Shown here: one piece after another, positions 43,707 to 54,012 of the stretch
Layout of the letters: each line of letters starts with the position of its first letter
Position numbering within the stretch: position 1 is the stretch's first letter
From: Dromiciops gliroides
Lineage: Eukaryota > Chordata > Mammalia > Microbiotheria > Microbiotheriidae
Length of the DNA: 64,000 bases
Assembly (NCBI RefSeq): GCF_019393635.1
Contig: NC_057861.1
Location: 459,228,330-459,292,329 of the forward strand
Direction of reading: 5' to 3'
The notes under the pieces: model-generated
What the model saw: only the letters and a program-made list of their open reading frames with translations
What the model was told of the DNA's origin: nothing
The model's database searches: none
Translations under genes and position numbers: made by a program

Positions 43707-43751
<45 letters not shown>
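43707..43751. repeat. (TA)n microsatellite
   Basis: About 45 bp of pure TA inside the L1. Confidence 0.97.
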
Positions 43752-43757
<6 letters not shown>

Positions 43758-43875
43758 GATAATAGAAATATATTTTACCCAACAGGGATGTAGGAGGAGA
43801 AGGGGATAAGAGAAAGGAAGGATGATAAAAGGGGAGGCAGATAAAAGAAGGCAGTGGTCATTAGAGGAGGTACAG

Positions 43876-43877
<2 letters not shown>

Positions 43878-43909
<32 letters not shown>
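43878..43909. repeat. (GA)n microsatellite
   Basis: About 32 bp of GA in the purine-rich L1 5' half. Confidence 0.95.
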
Positions 43910-43911
<2 letters not shown>

Positions 43912-44572
43912 ATAAAAAGAAGAAAATAGAATGGAGGGAAATACAGAGTTAGCAATTGTGAATGTGAATAGGATGAACCTACCCATAAAACAGAAGCAGA
44001 TAGCAGAATGGATTAGAAACCAGAATCTAACAATATATTGTTTACAAGAAATACACTTGAAGCAGAAACACACTTAAAATAAAGGGCTGGAGCAGAATCT
44101 ATTATACAGGAAAACTATATCTTGCTAAAAAGAAACCATAAACAATGAAATATCAATGCCAAAGGTATATGCACTAAATGGCATAGCATCCAAATTCTTA
44201 AAGGCAAATTTAAACGAGTTACAGGAAGAAAAAGGTAGTAAAACTATCCTAGGTAGAGACATCAACTTTCCCCTTTCAAAGCTAAATAAATCTAACCACA
44301 AAATAATTATGAAATAAGTTGAAGAGATGAATAGAAACTTAGAAAAGTTATTTATGGTAGACCTCTGGAAAAAATGGAATGGGACTATTAAAGATGATAC
44401 TTTTTTCTCAGCTGTACATGACCTTCTCCAAAATTGATCATGTATAAGGGCACAAAACCTTCACAACCAAATGCAGAAAAGCAGAAATGTTAAATGTATC
44501 CTTTTTAGCCAATAATGCAATAGAATTATATTTGATAAATGTTGTGGGAGCATAGATTAGAAGTTAATTAGA

Positions 44573-44735
44573 GGGGCAGCTAGATGGCGCAGTGGATAGA
44601 GCACCGGCCCTGGAGTCAGGAGTACCTGAGTTCAAATCCGGCCTCAGACACTTAACATTTACTAGCTGTGTGACCCTGGGCAAGTCACTTAACCCCAATT
44701 GCCTCACTAAAAAAAAAAAAAAATTAAAAAAAAAA
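44573..44735 (+). mobile_element. tRNA-like SINE (WSINE1-like) nested in L1
   Basis: Sense near-consensus copy with a long A/T tail. Perfect 14-bp duplication agaagttaattaga at 44559-44572 and 44736-44749. Confidence 0.95.
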
Positions 44736-45509
44736 AGAAGTTAATTAGAAACTAAATAATCTAATCCTAAATAATGAGTGAGTCAAAGAACAAATCATAG
44801 AAATAATTGTTTATTTCATTAAAGAGAATGACAACAGTGAGACATTTCAATATCTGTGGGATGCAGTCAAAGCTGTACTTTAAAAAAATTGTCTCTTAAT
44901 GTGTATATCAATAAAAGAAAGAGCAGATCAATAAATTGGTCAGGTAACTAAAAAAAACCTAGAAAAAGAAAAAAATTTAAAATCTACAATTAAACACCAG
45001 AATCAAATGAGAGATTAATTAAAGCTGAAAGTAAAAACAAACAAAAAACATTGAAGTAATGAATAAAACTAGGAACTGGTTTTATGGAAAAAAAACCCCA
45101 ACAAACCAATAAAATAGATTGGTTAATTTGGCTTAATAAAGAAAGAAAACCAAATTCCTAGTATCAAAAATGAAAAGTGTGAATACACCAGCAATGAAAA
45201 TGAAATTAAAGCAATTAATAAGAATTATTTTTACCAAATTATATGCAAAAAACCTGACAATCTAAGTGAAGTGGATGAATATTTACAGAAAATATAAATT
45301 TCCTAGATTAAAAAAAGAGGAAATAAATAAATAAACTTTTCTTAGAAAAAGAAATTGAACAAGGCATCAATGAGCTCCCTAAAGAAAAAAACACACTGCA
45401 GAACCCAATGGATTTACAAGTGAATTCTACCAAATATTTAAGGAATAATTAATCCCAGTACTCACTCTCTTCTCCCCCCTCTCCCTCCATATATATTATT
45501 AAAATTTAA

Positions 45510-45594
45510 AATATTTTAAAAATCATATATGTATATATGTATTTATATGCATGTGTACATAAATGTGTGTATACATATATATATATATTTTTTT
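45510..45594. repeat. TA/TG-rich simple repeat in L1
   Basis: Alternating atatgt and tgtgta units interrupt the RT region of the L1. Confidence 0.8.
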
Positions 45595-45979
45595 AAGTAG
45601 GTAAAGAAAGAGTCCTACCAAATTCTTTTTATGACCCAAACATGATTTTGAGACCTAAACCAGGGAGAACAAAAACAGAGAAAGAAAACTATGGACCAAT
45701 TTCTTTAATGAATATTGATGCAAAAAAATTTTAAATCAAACACTAGCAAGGACATTACAGTGATATATCATAAAACGCATACACTATGAACAGGTGGGTT
45801 TTATACCAGGAATGCAGGTCTGGTTCAATATCAGGAAAAATACCAGTAAAATTGACCATATTAATAACAAAAATCATACAATTATCTCAATAGATGCAGA
45901 AAAAGCCTTTGACAAAATACAACACCCATTCCTATTAAAAATACTAGACAGCATAGGAATCAATAGAGCCTTTCTTATG

Positions 45980-46676
45980 TTGTTTTTTTATTTTTAATAT
46001 TTTATTTTCTCCTCAATTACATGTAAAAACAATTTTAAACATTCATTGTTTCCTTTTTTTTTTTTTAAGTTTTGAGTTCCAAATTCTATTCCTCCCTCTG
46101 TTCCCTTTCCCTTCCCCTTCCCTGAGATGGTAAGCAATCTTATATAGGTTATAATTGTGAAATGATAATAATGTAATAATATATAATATGAAATAATATA
46201 ATAAAGTAAAATATTTTTATATTAGTCATTTTGTAGAAGAAAATCCAAACAAAATTTTAAAAAGAGAGAAAGAAAGTGAAAAATAGTTTGCTTCATTCTA
46301 TATATAGAGGGCATCAGTTCTTTCTCTGGAGGCAGATAGAATTTTTCATTATGAGTCCTTTGGGATTGTCTTACATCATTGTATTGCTGAGAATAGCTCA
46401 GTCATTCACGATTGTTTATTATACAATATTGTTACTGTGTACAATGTTCTCCTGGTTCTGCTAATTTCATTCTGTATCAGTTGATATAAGTCTTTCCAGG
46501 TTTTTCTGAAAACATTCTGCTCATCATTTCTTATAGAACAATATTTCATTATAATCATATACCACAAATTATTCAGTGATTCCCCAATTGATGGGCATCC
46601 CCTCAATTTCCAATTCTTAGTCACCACAAAAAGAACTCCTATAAATTATTTTGTACCAATACATCCCCCTCCCCTC

Positions 46677-46732
<56 letters not shown>

Positions 46733-46840
46733 TAAAAAAAATCTCTTTGGGATACAGACTTAGTAGTGGTATTGCTGGACCAAAGGATATGTACAATGCT
46801 ATAAAGCCCTTTGGGCATAGTTAATGGAACTTTAAAAAAA
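45980..46840 (-). mobile_element. L1 3' end inserted antisense into L1 RT
   Basis: Antisense 3' UTR (ttgagttccaaattctattc) and ORF2 C-terminus. The minus frame at 46406-46627 contains WKDLYQLIQNEISRTRRTLY. It interrupts the sense RT between 45985 and about 46845. A CA repeat lies inside. Confidence 0.82.
46680..46731. repeat. (CA)n microsatellite
   Basis: About 50 bp of CA inside the nested antisense L1 fragment. Confidence 0.97.
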
Positions 46841-47758
46841 TAATTAGTATCTATCTAGAACGAAGAGCAAGCATGATCTGTAATGGGGATTAACTTGAAG
46901 CCTTCCCAATAAGATCAGGAGTGAAGCAAGAATGTCCATTATCACCACTATTATTCACCATTGTAGTAGAATTGCTAGCTATAGCAATAAGACAAGAAAA
47001 AGAAATTGAAGGAATAAAAGTAAGCAATGAGAAAACAAAACTATCACCCTTTACAGATGATATGATGGTACACCTAGAAAACCCTAGAAAATCAACTAAA
47101 AAATTAGTTGCAATGATTAACAACTTCAGCAAAGTTGCAGAATATAAAATAAAACCACATTAATCAGTAATTCTAGAGACTAGCAACAAAGTCCAGCAGG
47201 AGGAGACAGAAAAAGAAATTCCACTTAAAATAACTGTAGACAATATAAAATACTCAAAAGTCTACCTGCTAAGACAAACTAAGGCATGATATGAACATTA
47301 TCACAAAACACTTTTCACACAAAGACAGAGCAAAACAATTGGAGAAATACTAATTGCTTATGGGTAGGTTGAGCCAATATAATAAAAATGACAATTCCAC
47401 CAAGTTACTTTACTTATTCAGTGCTTTACCATTCAAACTACCAAAGAATTATTTTATAGAGCTAGAGAAGATTAGTAACAAAATGGGAAGACTTGTATGA
47501 ACTCATGCAAAGTGAAGTGAGCAGAACCAGGAAAACATTTATGCAGTAACAGCAATATTGACAATCAACTGCGAAAGACTTAGCTACTCTGATCAAAACA
47601 ATGATCCAAAACAATTCCAAAGGCCTTATGATGAAAAATGCTATCCACTCCACCTCCAGAGAGAAAACTGATGAACTCTGAATACAGATTGAAACATACA
47701 TCTTTAAATCTTAATTTTATTTTCTAAAAAACCTTAATTTTATTTTTTAAAATAATTT

Positions 47759-47900
47759 CTTTTTAGTGAGGCAATTAGGGTTAAGTGACTTGCCCAGGGT
47801 CACACAGCTAGTAAGTGTTAAGTGTCTGAGGCCGGATTTGAACTCAGGTACTCCTGACTCCAGGGCCGGTGCTCTATCCACTGCGCCACCTAGCTGCCCC
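47759..47900 (-). mobile_element. tRNA-like SINE nested in L1 3' UTR
   Basis: Antisense near-consensus copy. A short AT-rich repeat (taaaata) flanks it. Confidence 0.92.
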
Positions 47901-48170
47901 TAAAATAAAATTGTAAAATAAAAATTTGTGTTTTCTTTTATAACATGTCTTCTATGGAAATATATTTTGTATAATTCCCCATGTATAGTTATCAAATTGT
48001 ATGCCTTCTCAGAGAGGGGAAATTTTTAAAAAAGTTATTTTTTTTTGCATATAATTGTGGAAATATTAAAATTAAAATAATTTTTTAAAATGCAGGGCAA
48101 TATTGAGAATTCACTTTGCTTATCTTCTGTGCCCATCTTTGTCCAGAAGTATCCCCGAGTCTTCCTTTTC

Positions 48171-48292
48171 TTTTGTTTTTTTTGCTAGGCAATTGGCGTT
48201 AAGTGACTTGCCCAGGGTCACACAGCTAGTAAATGTTAAGTGTCTGAGGTCGGATTTGAACTCAGGTACTCCTGAATCCAGGGCTGGTGCTT
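48171..48292 (-). mobile_element. tRNA-like SINE, head missing
   Basis: Antisense; ends at gggctggtgctt. Perfect 14-bp duplication gagtcttccttttc at 48157-48170 and 48293-48306 shows it inserted already 5'-truncated. Confidence 0.93.
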
Positions 48293-48394
48293 GAGTCTTC
48301 CTTTTCAACGCTACTGGACCTCTTAGAGTTCTCCCTCAACCTTTCTATTGATTTTTGTGCCTTTTTTTTTTTTTTAAATCAGACCTGTGATTTC

Positions 48395-48592
48395 ATTGGT
48401 ATTGGAAACTCCTAGTGAGGACACTCCTCCTTCCAATGCAGGTTGGCATTTGTTCTGCAATACAAAGTCTTAAAAAGTTGCCCGGGGGCACTGAGAAGTT
48501 GAATCAGACAACCAGTACCAGTCATTGGCAGGATGTGAAAACCCTGGTCTTTCTGACTCCAAGCTCAGTCCTTGAACTACTATACCAAGGGT
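48395..48592 (-). mobile_element. Old tRNA/CORE SINE relic
   Basis: Antisense-like order: ctgtgatttcattggtattg, ggcactgagaagttgaatca, gtctttctgactccaagctc. A similar opening recurs near 53440. Confidence 0.45.
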
Positions 48593-48689
48593 GACATTTT
48601 GTTTCCTGTTATATCACCAAATGTAATGCTCATTCTGTGGTGGTGCCAAATTTAATGATTAGCTTTAGCTCTTAAAAAAAGTTATATTT

Positions 48690-48831
48690 GGGGCAGCTAG
48701 ATGGCGCAGTGGTTAAAGCACCGGCCCTGGATTCAGGAGTACCTGGGTTCGGATCCAGCCTCAGACACTTGACACTTACTAGCTGTGTGACCTTGGGCAA
48801 GTCACTTAACCCCAATTGCCTCACCAAAAAA
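48690..48831 (+). mobile_element. tRNA-like SINE (WSINE1-like)
   Basis: Sense full-length copy. aaaaaaagttatattt on both flanks. Confidence 0.94.
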
Positions 48832-48944
48832 AAAAAAAGTTATATTTCTTCACCAAAATCCTATTCAGATGTCTTACCATTGTTTGAAAGTACCCCCCTC
48901 CCCCTTTTTAAAAATAGGATATGCCAATGGAAGTCAAGCTCTGG

Positions 48945-49192
48945 TAGATAATAATGCAATTATTTATATAGCCCTTTAAGGTTTGCAAATCACTTTACAA
49001 ATATCATCTCATTTGATCCTCACAACAATGCAGGAGGTGAGTGCTATTAATATCCCCACCTTACAGATGAGGAAGCTGAGGCAAACTGTTGCTTAGTGAC
49101 TTGCCCAGGGTCATACACATAGTGAGGTTAGATTTGAACTCAAGTTTTCCTGACTCTAGGCCCAGTGCTCTATCTATTGGGTCACTTACCTA
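48945..49192 (-). mobile_element. MIR fossil
   Basis: Antisense: gcaaatcactttacaaatat, cctcacaacaatgcaggagg, cttacagatgaggaagctga, cccagtgctctatctatt. Confidence 0.8.
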
Positions 49193-49370
49193 TTTGTAGG
49201 CCCTACTAAGGTGAAAATTTTAAATATGGGCCTGGTAGTTTGGCTATTAACTAATTAATTAATTTATTTATCTATTCATCCATCTACCTATGCATTTATT
49301 TATTCATTTATAGGTCACTAGATGCTAAATTTTTATTTATTTGTTTATGGGCCACAGAAGCTCATGCAGA

Positions 49371-49739
49371 TATAACGATTGGAATGACGCCACCTGCTGG
49401 AGACTTACTGTAGAAGAGTTCCGCCTATGAAGCAAAGGTCTTTGAGGGCAAGACCAGGAGTCTTTTCTTTGGAAAAGGAAGTGACGCGGGCTAGTGGGAG
49501 GAAGAAGGAAGAGACTAGCGCTCTGTCTGGCGCTCTTTCCTTTGGACTCTGGTGGAGAGCGGAGCTAGAAATGTGCTCTCCCTTTAATAGATAGGAATCT
49601 AGGCCTTTCTCTCTCTTTACCAAATTCTTATTCTCCTTAATAAATGCTTAAAAGTCTAACTCTTGCTAAAGCTTATAATTTATTGGCGACCACTCATTGG
49701 ATATTTTAGACAGACTAGCTAGAATTTTAGCCCTTAACA
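49371..49739 (+). mobile_element. Solo LTR of the young ERV family
   Basis: 369 bp, plus-strand. Colinear with and very similar to the ERV LTRs, but with a block of about 18 bp near 49465 not present there. CAGA at 49367-49370 and 49740-49743 is the likely target repeat. Confidence 0.85.
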
Positions 49740-49829
49740 CAGACTATCTGAGAAAGGAGTAGTGGTAGAAAACTTGTATTTGTATCAGTGGAGGATGAAA
49801 TACACAGGGATGGAATAAAGATTTCTCTA

Positions 49830-50025
49830 TACTAGGATCATAGATTTTGAGTTGGGCAGGGCTACTTTTGGATCAGGCAATTCAATCTCTTCATTTTATA
49901 GACAAGGAAACTGGGGCCTATCTCTAAAGTCACTTGCCCTGGGTTACACAGGTATTGGATGGCAGTGTTGGGATTGAAACTGCATGTCCTCTGACTCCAA
50001 ATTCTGGCTTTTCTATTATATAGAA
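49830..50025 (-). mobile_element. MIR/CORE-type SINE relic
   Basis: ctaggatcatagattttgag, gacaaggaaactggggccta, gttacacaggtattgg, ctctgactccaaattctg. The same type occurs at 63325. Confidence 0.55.
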
Positions 50026-50330
50026 AATTATATCATGCTGACTCTGAGCTGGAAATATTTTCTGGATGCCCATAACAAAATTTTGCTATTTTGGTAGGTC
50101 ATTTTCTTCTTCATAAAACTGCCCGTGGACAACAGGCCCTTATAAGTTGGCCTAGACTTCCTGGTATAGCCCATAGAGACATTCTAAATTCAGTCTACCT
50201 GTGAATCTTAATCCCCTATGCACTCATTACACACCAACCTCTAACCTCAGGGATTTAGGTATCATTCTGGGGCTCTTGGGGAAGGCAGTCATTACTTCTT
50301 CCAAAGATTTAAACTCTTGCCTTACTTTAG

Positions 50331-50331
50331 G

Positions 50332-50377
<46 letters not shown>

Positions 50378-50450
50378 GCACGTGTATGTGCGCGCATGAG
50401 AGCGCGCATATATCTATACATGCGCATGTGCTTACACATATATGTATATA

Positions 50451-50492
<42 letters not shown>
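50331..50492. repeat. Inverted (TG)n / (CA)n microsatellite pair
   Basis: (TG)n from 50331 to about 50371 and (CA)n from about 50453 to 50490, separated by about 80 bp of alternating purine-pyrimidine sequence. The 87-103-codon frames across it (Val/Cys or Thr/His repeats) are artefacts. Confidence 0.95.
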
Positions 50493-52195
50493 TTCCTACG
50501 TATCTGAATTAAAAGCCTAGATTTCAAGACTGGTTGTCTTGAGTTTAGCAATAGGATACAGTAAATAGCCTGGCCAACCAACCAAAACATTATAGTATTT
50601 GGGCTAATGCCTCAAACTGGCCTGTGTCAAGTCTCAGGGATGGAATTTATGAAGGGGCATTTTTTCAATCCTGAAGCTGTTGCCCACTGAGAGTACTTAA
50701 TATAGAGAGATAAACAACAGTATCACCTAAATATTGCATTATTCTTATTTATGAGTTATTTAGGTATTATTTATATAGTAATTATATTTAAACAAATTTG
50801 TCATATAAATTATTTATATAAATATATATTTGTTATAAAACAGTTATTTAAGGAATTAAAATACTAAGATATGTATTAGAATATATCTAGGTATATCTAA
50901 ATGTAGTAATATAGGAAATTTACATTATATATGACATATGTGTCTGTGTATATCATATCTATGTTTGATATATACATATATGTAAATTTAATTATAAATC
51001 ACAAAAATTAACATTTAAAATAAATATTGCTTTATTCTAAACAAAAACAAGGCTTGATGAAGGCTGATGTTGAACCTTGTGCAGGAAATATTTAGTACTG
51101 CACTCTCTGTGATCCAGCCATAGCTCCCTATCATTATGATTCCTTCTTGCCCCTGAGTCCCCAACAAACAGGGGGCAAGGTCTCTGTACTGACTGAAGGG
51201 TTCAGTCCTGACCACATCTTGCTTTTGCTTATCCTAGGACAGGAAAGGATATGGAGGAAGGAGCAGGTGGGGAGGTGATAATTGGCTTCCCCAGCACTCC
51301 CCACAGGACAGTAAAGATTTGTCAACAAAAGGGAGGGTTGAGGGGGGAAGCAGGAGGCTGAGCTGACGGCCCCTGGTGCCACCATCTACCGTGCAGCTGT
51401 TCCCAGCTTGGGGTTTTGGTGGCTCAGGTGGCCGTGACTTCCTCAGAGACCCTCCTGGAACTTCTTTGACCCCACTTAAAGGAACGTTGAACTAAATGGA
51501 TTCTTTCCATTTGAAGGGCAAAGAAAATTTACAGAGCCCTGGGTGGAGTTGTTTCACAGCAGTCTCTGTCTAGAAGCATTTGATCCATGATTAGCCACTT
51601 CCACCCCCCCACAGGTGGCTTGGTTACTTGGGTGTGTGAATACTTTTGTTGCACAAACCCCACCCCCTTTAGGACCACTGAGACTTAATTAAAATACAGA
51701 AGCTGTAAAGTTTAGTTGGAGAGAGGATACTGAGAGATGAATCAATCAAAATACCTGAAGGCTTTTTGTAATATTAGGGAACTGCTTCCCTGCTGCTCCG
51801 TGACCAGGCTGAATTCATGAAAACATTAATATTGAAAGCTGATTTCTTAGAGGATAGGGTCAGTGTGTTTACTGTATGTCTTAGACTCTGCCTAGTGAAG
51901 CAAAAGATTATATTTGTGTAAACATCCAACAAAAAAACATAGCAATGCAACTTATTGGCGGTTTTTATGTTGTCATGCACTTTGTTAGGCCAGTTTGCCC
52001 AGGCTCGCTTTAGGACTTGGGGAAGAAAACAGATCTAGTTTTAGCAACTGCTTTTATTCACTTAATAATATAATTTACTGCCAAACATTTTTCTTGAGTT
52101 GCTTCACATATGTAAATGGTATCTCTGCAATAACACTGTAAGCTCTTTGAAAGGAAGGAGCAAGTTTTATAATGTGGAGTAGTCAGTCTCTGGTC
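50493..52195. other. Unassigned, AT-rich then GC-richer single-copy DNA
   Basis: 50700-51020 is low-complexity AT. 51100-51480 is GC-richer and repeat-free. The 83-codon minus frame at 51134-51385 is not recognised. No convincing exon. Confidence 0.4.
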
Positions 52196-52198
52196 AGT

Positions 52199-52221
52199 AT
52201 CTCTCTCTCTCTCTCTCTCTC
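52199..52221. repeat. (TC)n microsatellite
   Basis: Short TC run. Confidence 0.9.
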
Positions 52222-52289
52222 ATCTAGAACAAGTTCTTTCATCTATCTGGGCCTGGTGTGTAAAATAAAGGAGTTGGATGAGAAAAGAG

Positions 52290-52672
52290 GGGTTCTTAAC
52301 TGTGGATAGATTCCAGAGTGTACATCAATTTGGAACTTTTGATGTTTTGATAACTGTGTTTCAATATAAGTGGTTTCCTTTGAAATCCAATGTATTTCTT
52401 TTTTTGTTTGTTTGTTTGTTTTGGTGAGGCAATTGGGGCCAAGTGACTTGCCCAGGGTCACACAGCTAATAAGTGTCAAGTGTCTGAGGTTCAACCTGAA
52501 CCCAGGTCCTCCTGACTCCAGGGCTGGTGCTCCATCCACTGCACCACCCAGCTGCCTCACAATGTATTTCATTTTACACATTTAGAAACATTGTTATGAG
52601 ACTATCCACAGACCGAACCAGACTGACAAAGAGGTCTGTGACACACAAGAAGATTAGGAATTCCTGGATTAA
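52290..52672 (+). mobile_element. hAT-type MITE split by a SINE
   Basis: Opens aggggttcttaactgtgg and closes gacacacaagaagattagga followed by attcctgg. The ends are roughly inverted. Interrupted at 52398-52558. Same family as 62765-63090. Confidence 0.65.
52398..52558 (-). mobile_element. tRNA-like SINE nested in MITE
   Basis: Antisense copy with a (TTTG)n tail. caatgtatttc repeats on the left (about 52387-52397) and aatgtatttc on the right (from about 52560). Confidence 0.92.
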
Positions 52673-52811
52673 ATGAATTCTAAGATCTCCAGCAATAATA
52701 GTCTATAAACTATTAGTAGGTCTCCTTTGTATCTCTTGAGATACAGTGTCAAGCATCTTGCTAGATGCCAAATACTTGTTGAATTGGGTTAAAATAAATT
52801 CATCTTGGGGC

Positions 52812-53040
52812 AGATGCAAATTAAAACAACTCTGAGGTACCACCTGACACCTATCAGATTGGCTAATATGACAAAAAAGGAAAATAATAAATGTTGGAGA
52901 AGCTGTGGGAGAATTGGAACACTAATGCATTGTTAGTGGAGCTGTGAACTGATCCAACCATTCTGGAGAGCAATTTGGAATTATGCCCAAAGGGCTATAA
53001 AGCTGTGCATACCCTTTGACCCAGCAATATAGCTAACATC
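52812..53040 (+). mobile_element. L1 ORF2 C-terminal fragment
   Basis: Translates to decayed L1 ORF2: [32 protein letters not shown], then KLCIPFDPAI. Ends abruptly on both sides. Confidence 0.8.
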
Positions 53041-53676
53041 TTGAACTGGATTTTGGAACCAATTTGCCAGTTGTGTCAAATGACTGGACAAGTGGCACTG
53101 AAATCCTTGCAGACATGATGATATAGATTCCGTTTTAGAGAAGAGTAGGAGCAAAGGCTGCTAGCTAACTATGACAAAAAGAATGAGCTCCACGTCCACC
53201 AACTTGACACAGGCACTATAGTCAATTAATCAATAATTCATGATATTGAGGACAGAAGAGGAAGAATATGGAAACTTTGCATCATGCAATAATCCAGATT
53301 CTTCCTCAGGAATCCATTTACAGAAACTTTAGCATCCAAAGCTAAAGAGCAGGAATCTCTTCCATTTGTAAATATTTCTCTCATTTCTTACTTCCAGTGA
53401 GTGGCTGGTTCCAAACCATTTCTTAGTACTTTGGAAGGTCTATGATTTCACTGGTGTGGAAACTCCTTCTATTTATGCAGGGTACAATATCCCCATTCTA
53501 GGTCTTTTCATCTTGGGCAATTCTTTCCCTTGGTAGTCCATAAATCCTCTATCCAATGCACTAGAGGCTTTACTCTGATTCTTTTCATATCTCAGGGATA
53601 TTGATAACTGCCCTTGGCTGCCCATTTGTTGTCTCTGATTCGGCAATCCAACTTAATGAGCATTCATTAATTACCT
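53041..53676. other. Mostly unassigned; SINE-like trace at 53395-53570
   Basis: No gene seen. 53440-53570 shares tgatttcactggtgtggaaa with the relic at 48395 and may be a related old SINE. Confidence 0.35.
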
Positions 53677-53915
53677 ATTACTAGGTGGTATAGTAGATAG
53701 AGAGTACGGGGCTTGGAGTCAGGAAGAAAACATTATTGCCTTAGTCACTTACTAGCTGGGGGACTTCAGAAGAATGACTTAACTGCTCTCAGCCTCAGCT
53801 TCTTCACCTGTAAATTAGGATTAATAGCAGCAACTCCCTCACCGGGTGTTTGTGAGGATCAGATAACATATGTAAAACACTTTACAAATCTTAAAGATAA
53901 ATGCTATTGTTGTTG
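53677..53915 (+). mobile_element. MIR fossil
   Basis: Sense: ggtggtatagtagatagaga, cttggagtcaggaagaaaac, tttgtgaggatcagataaca, ttacaaatcttaaag. Confidence 0.7.
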
Positions 53916-53919
53916 GCGG

Positions 53920-53972
53920 TATTGTTAAGTATCAGGCAGTGTGCTGCCTACCCTTGAGGGACTGATAATTGA

Positions 53973-54012
<40 letters not shown>

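Larger units (their letters stand above)
41536..48086 (+). mobile_element. Near full-span L1 LINE with nested insertions
   Basis: Starts near ggagtggagccaagatggtg, the usual L1 5' motif. A tandem leader (41926-42160) and a 5' segment (42600-43170, 43650-43960) follow. Endonuclease-like sequence comes next (44010-44480; PLSKLNKSNHKI, TFFSAVHD). Reverse transcriptase appears at 45600-45985 ([32 protein letters not shown]) and at 46860-47160 ([10 protein letters not shown]; the catalytic YADD/FADD box reads FTDD here). The ORF2 C-terminus is mostly deleted at about 47470, and the 3' UTR resumes to 48086. AAAATGCA at 41528-41535 and 48087-48094 is the likely target duplication. Many stops; not functional. 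Insertions are listed separately. Confidence 0.85.

Noticed and set aside
50201-50512. 103-codon plus-strand frame with Cys-Val and Thr-His repeats
   Set aside because: Translation of the TG and CA microsatellites.
51134-51385. GC-richer 83-codon minus frame as a possible exon
   Set aside because: No recognisable peptide or clear splice pair. Left as unassigned single-copy DNA.
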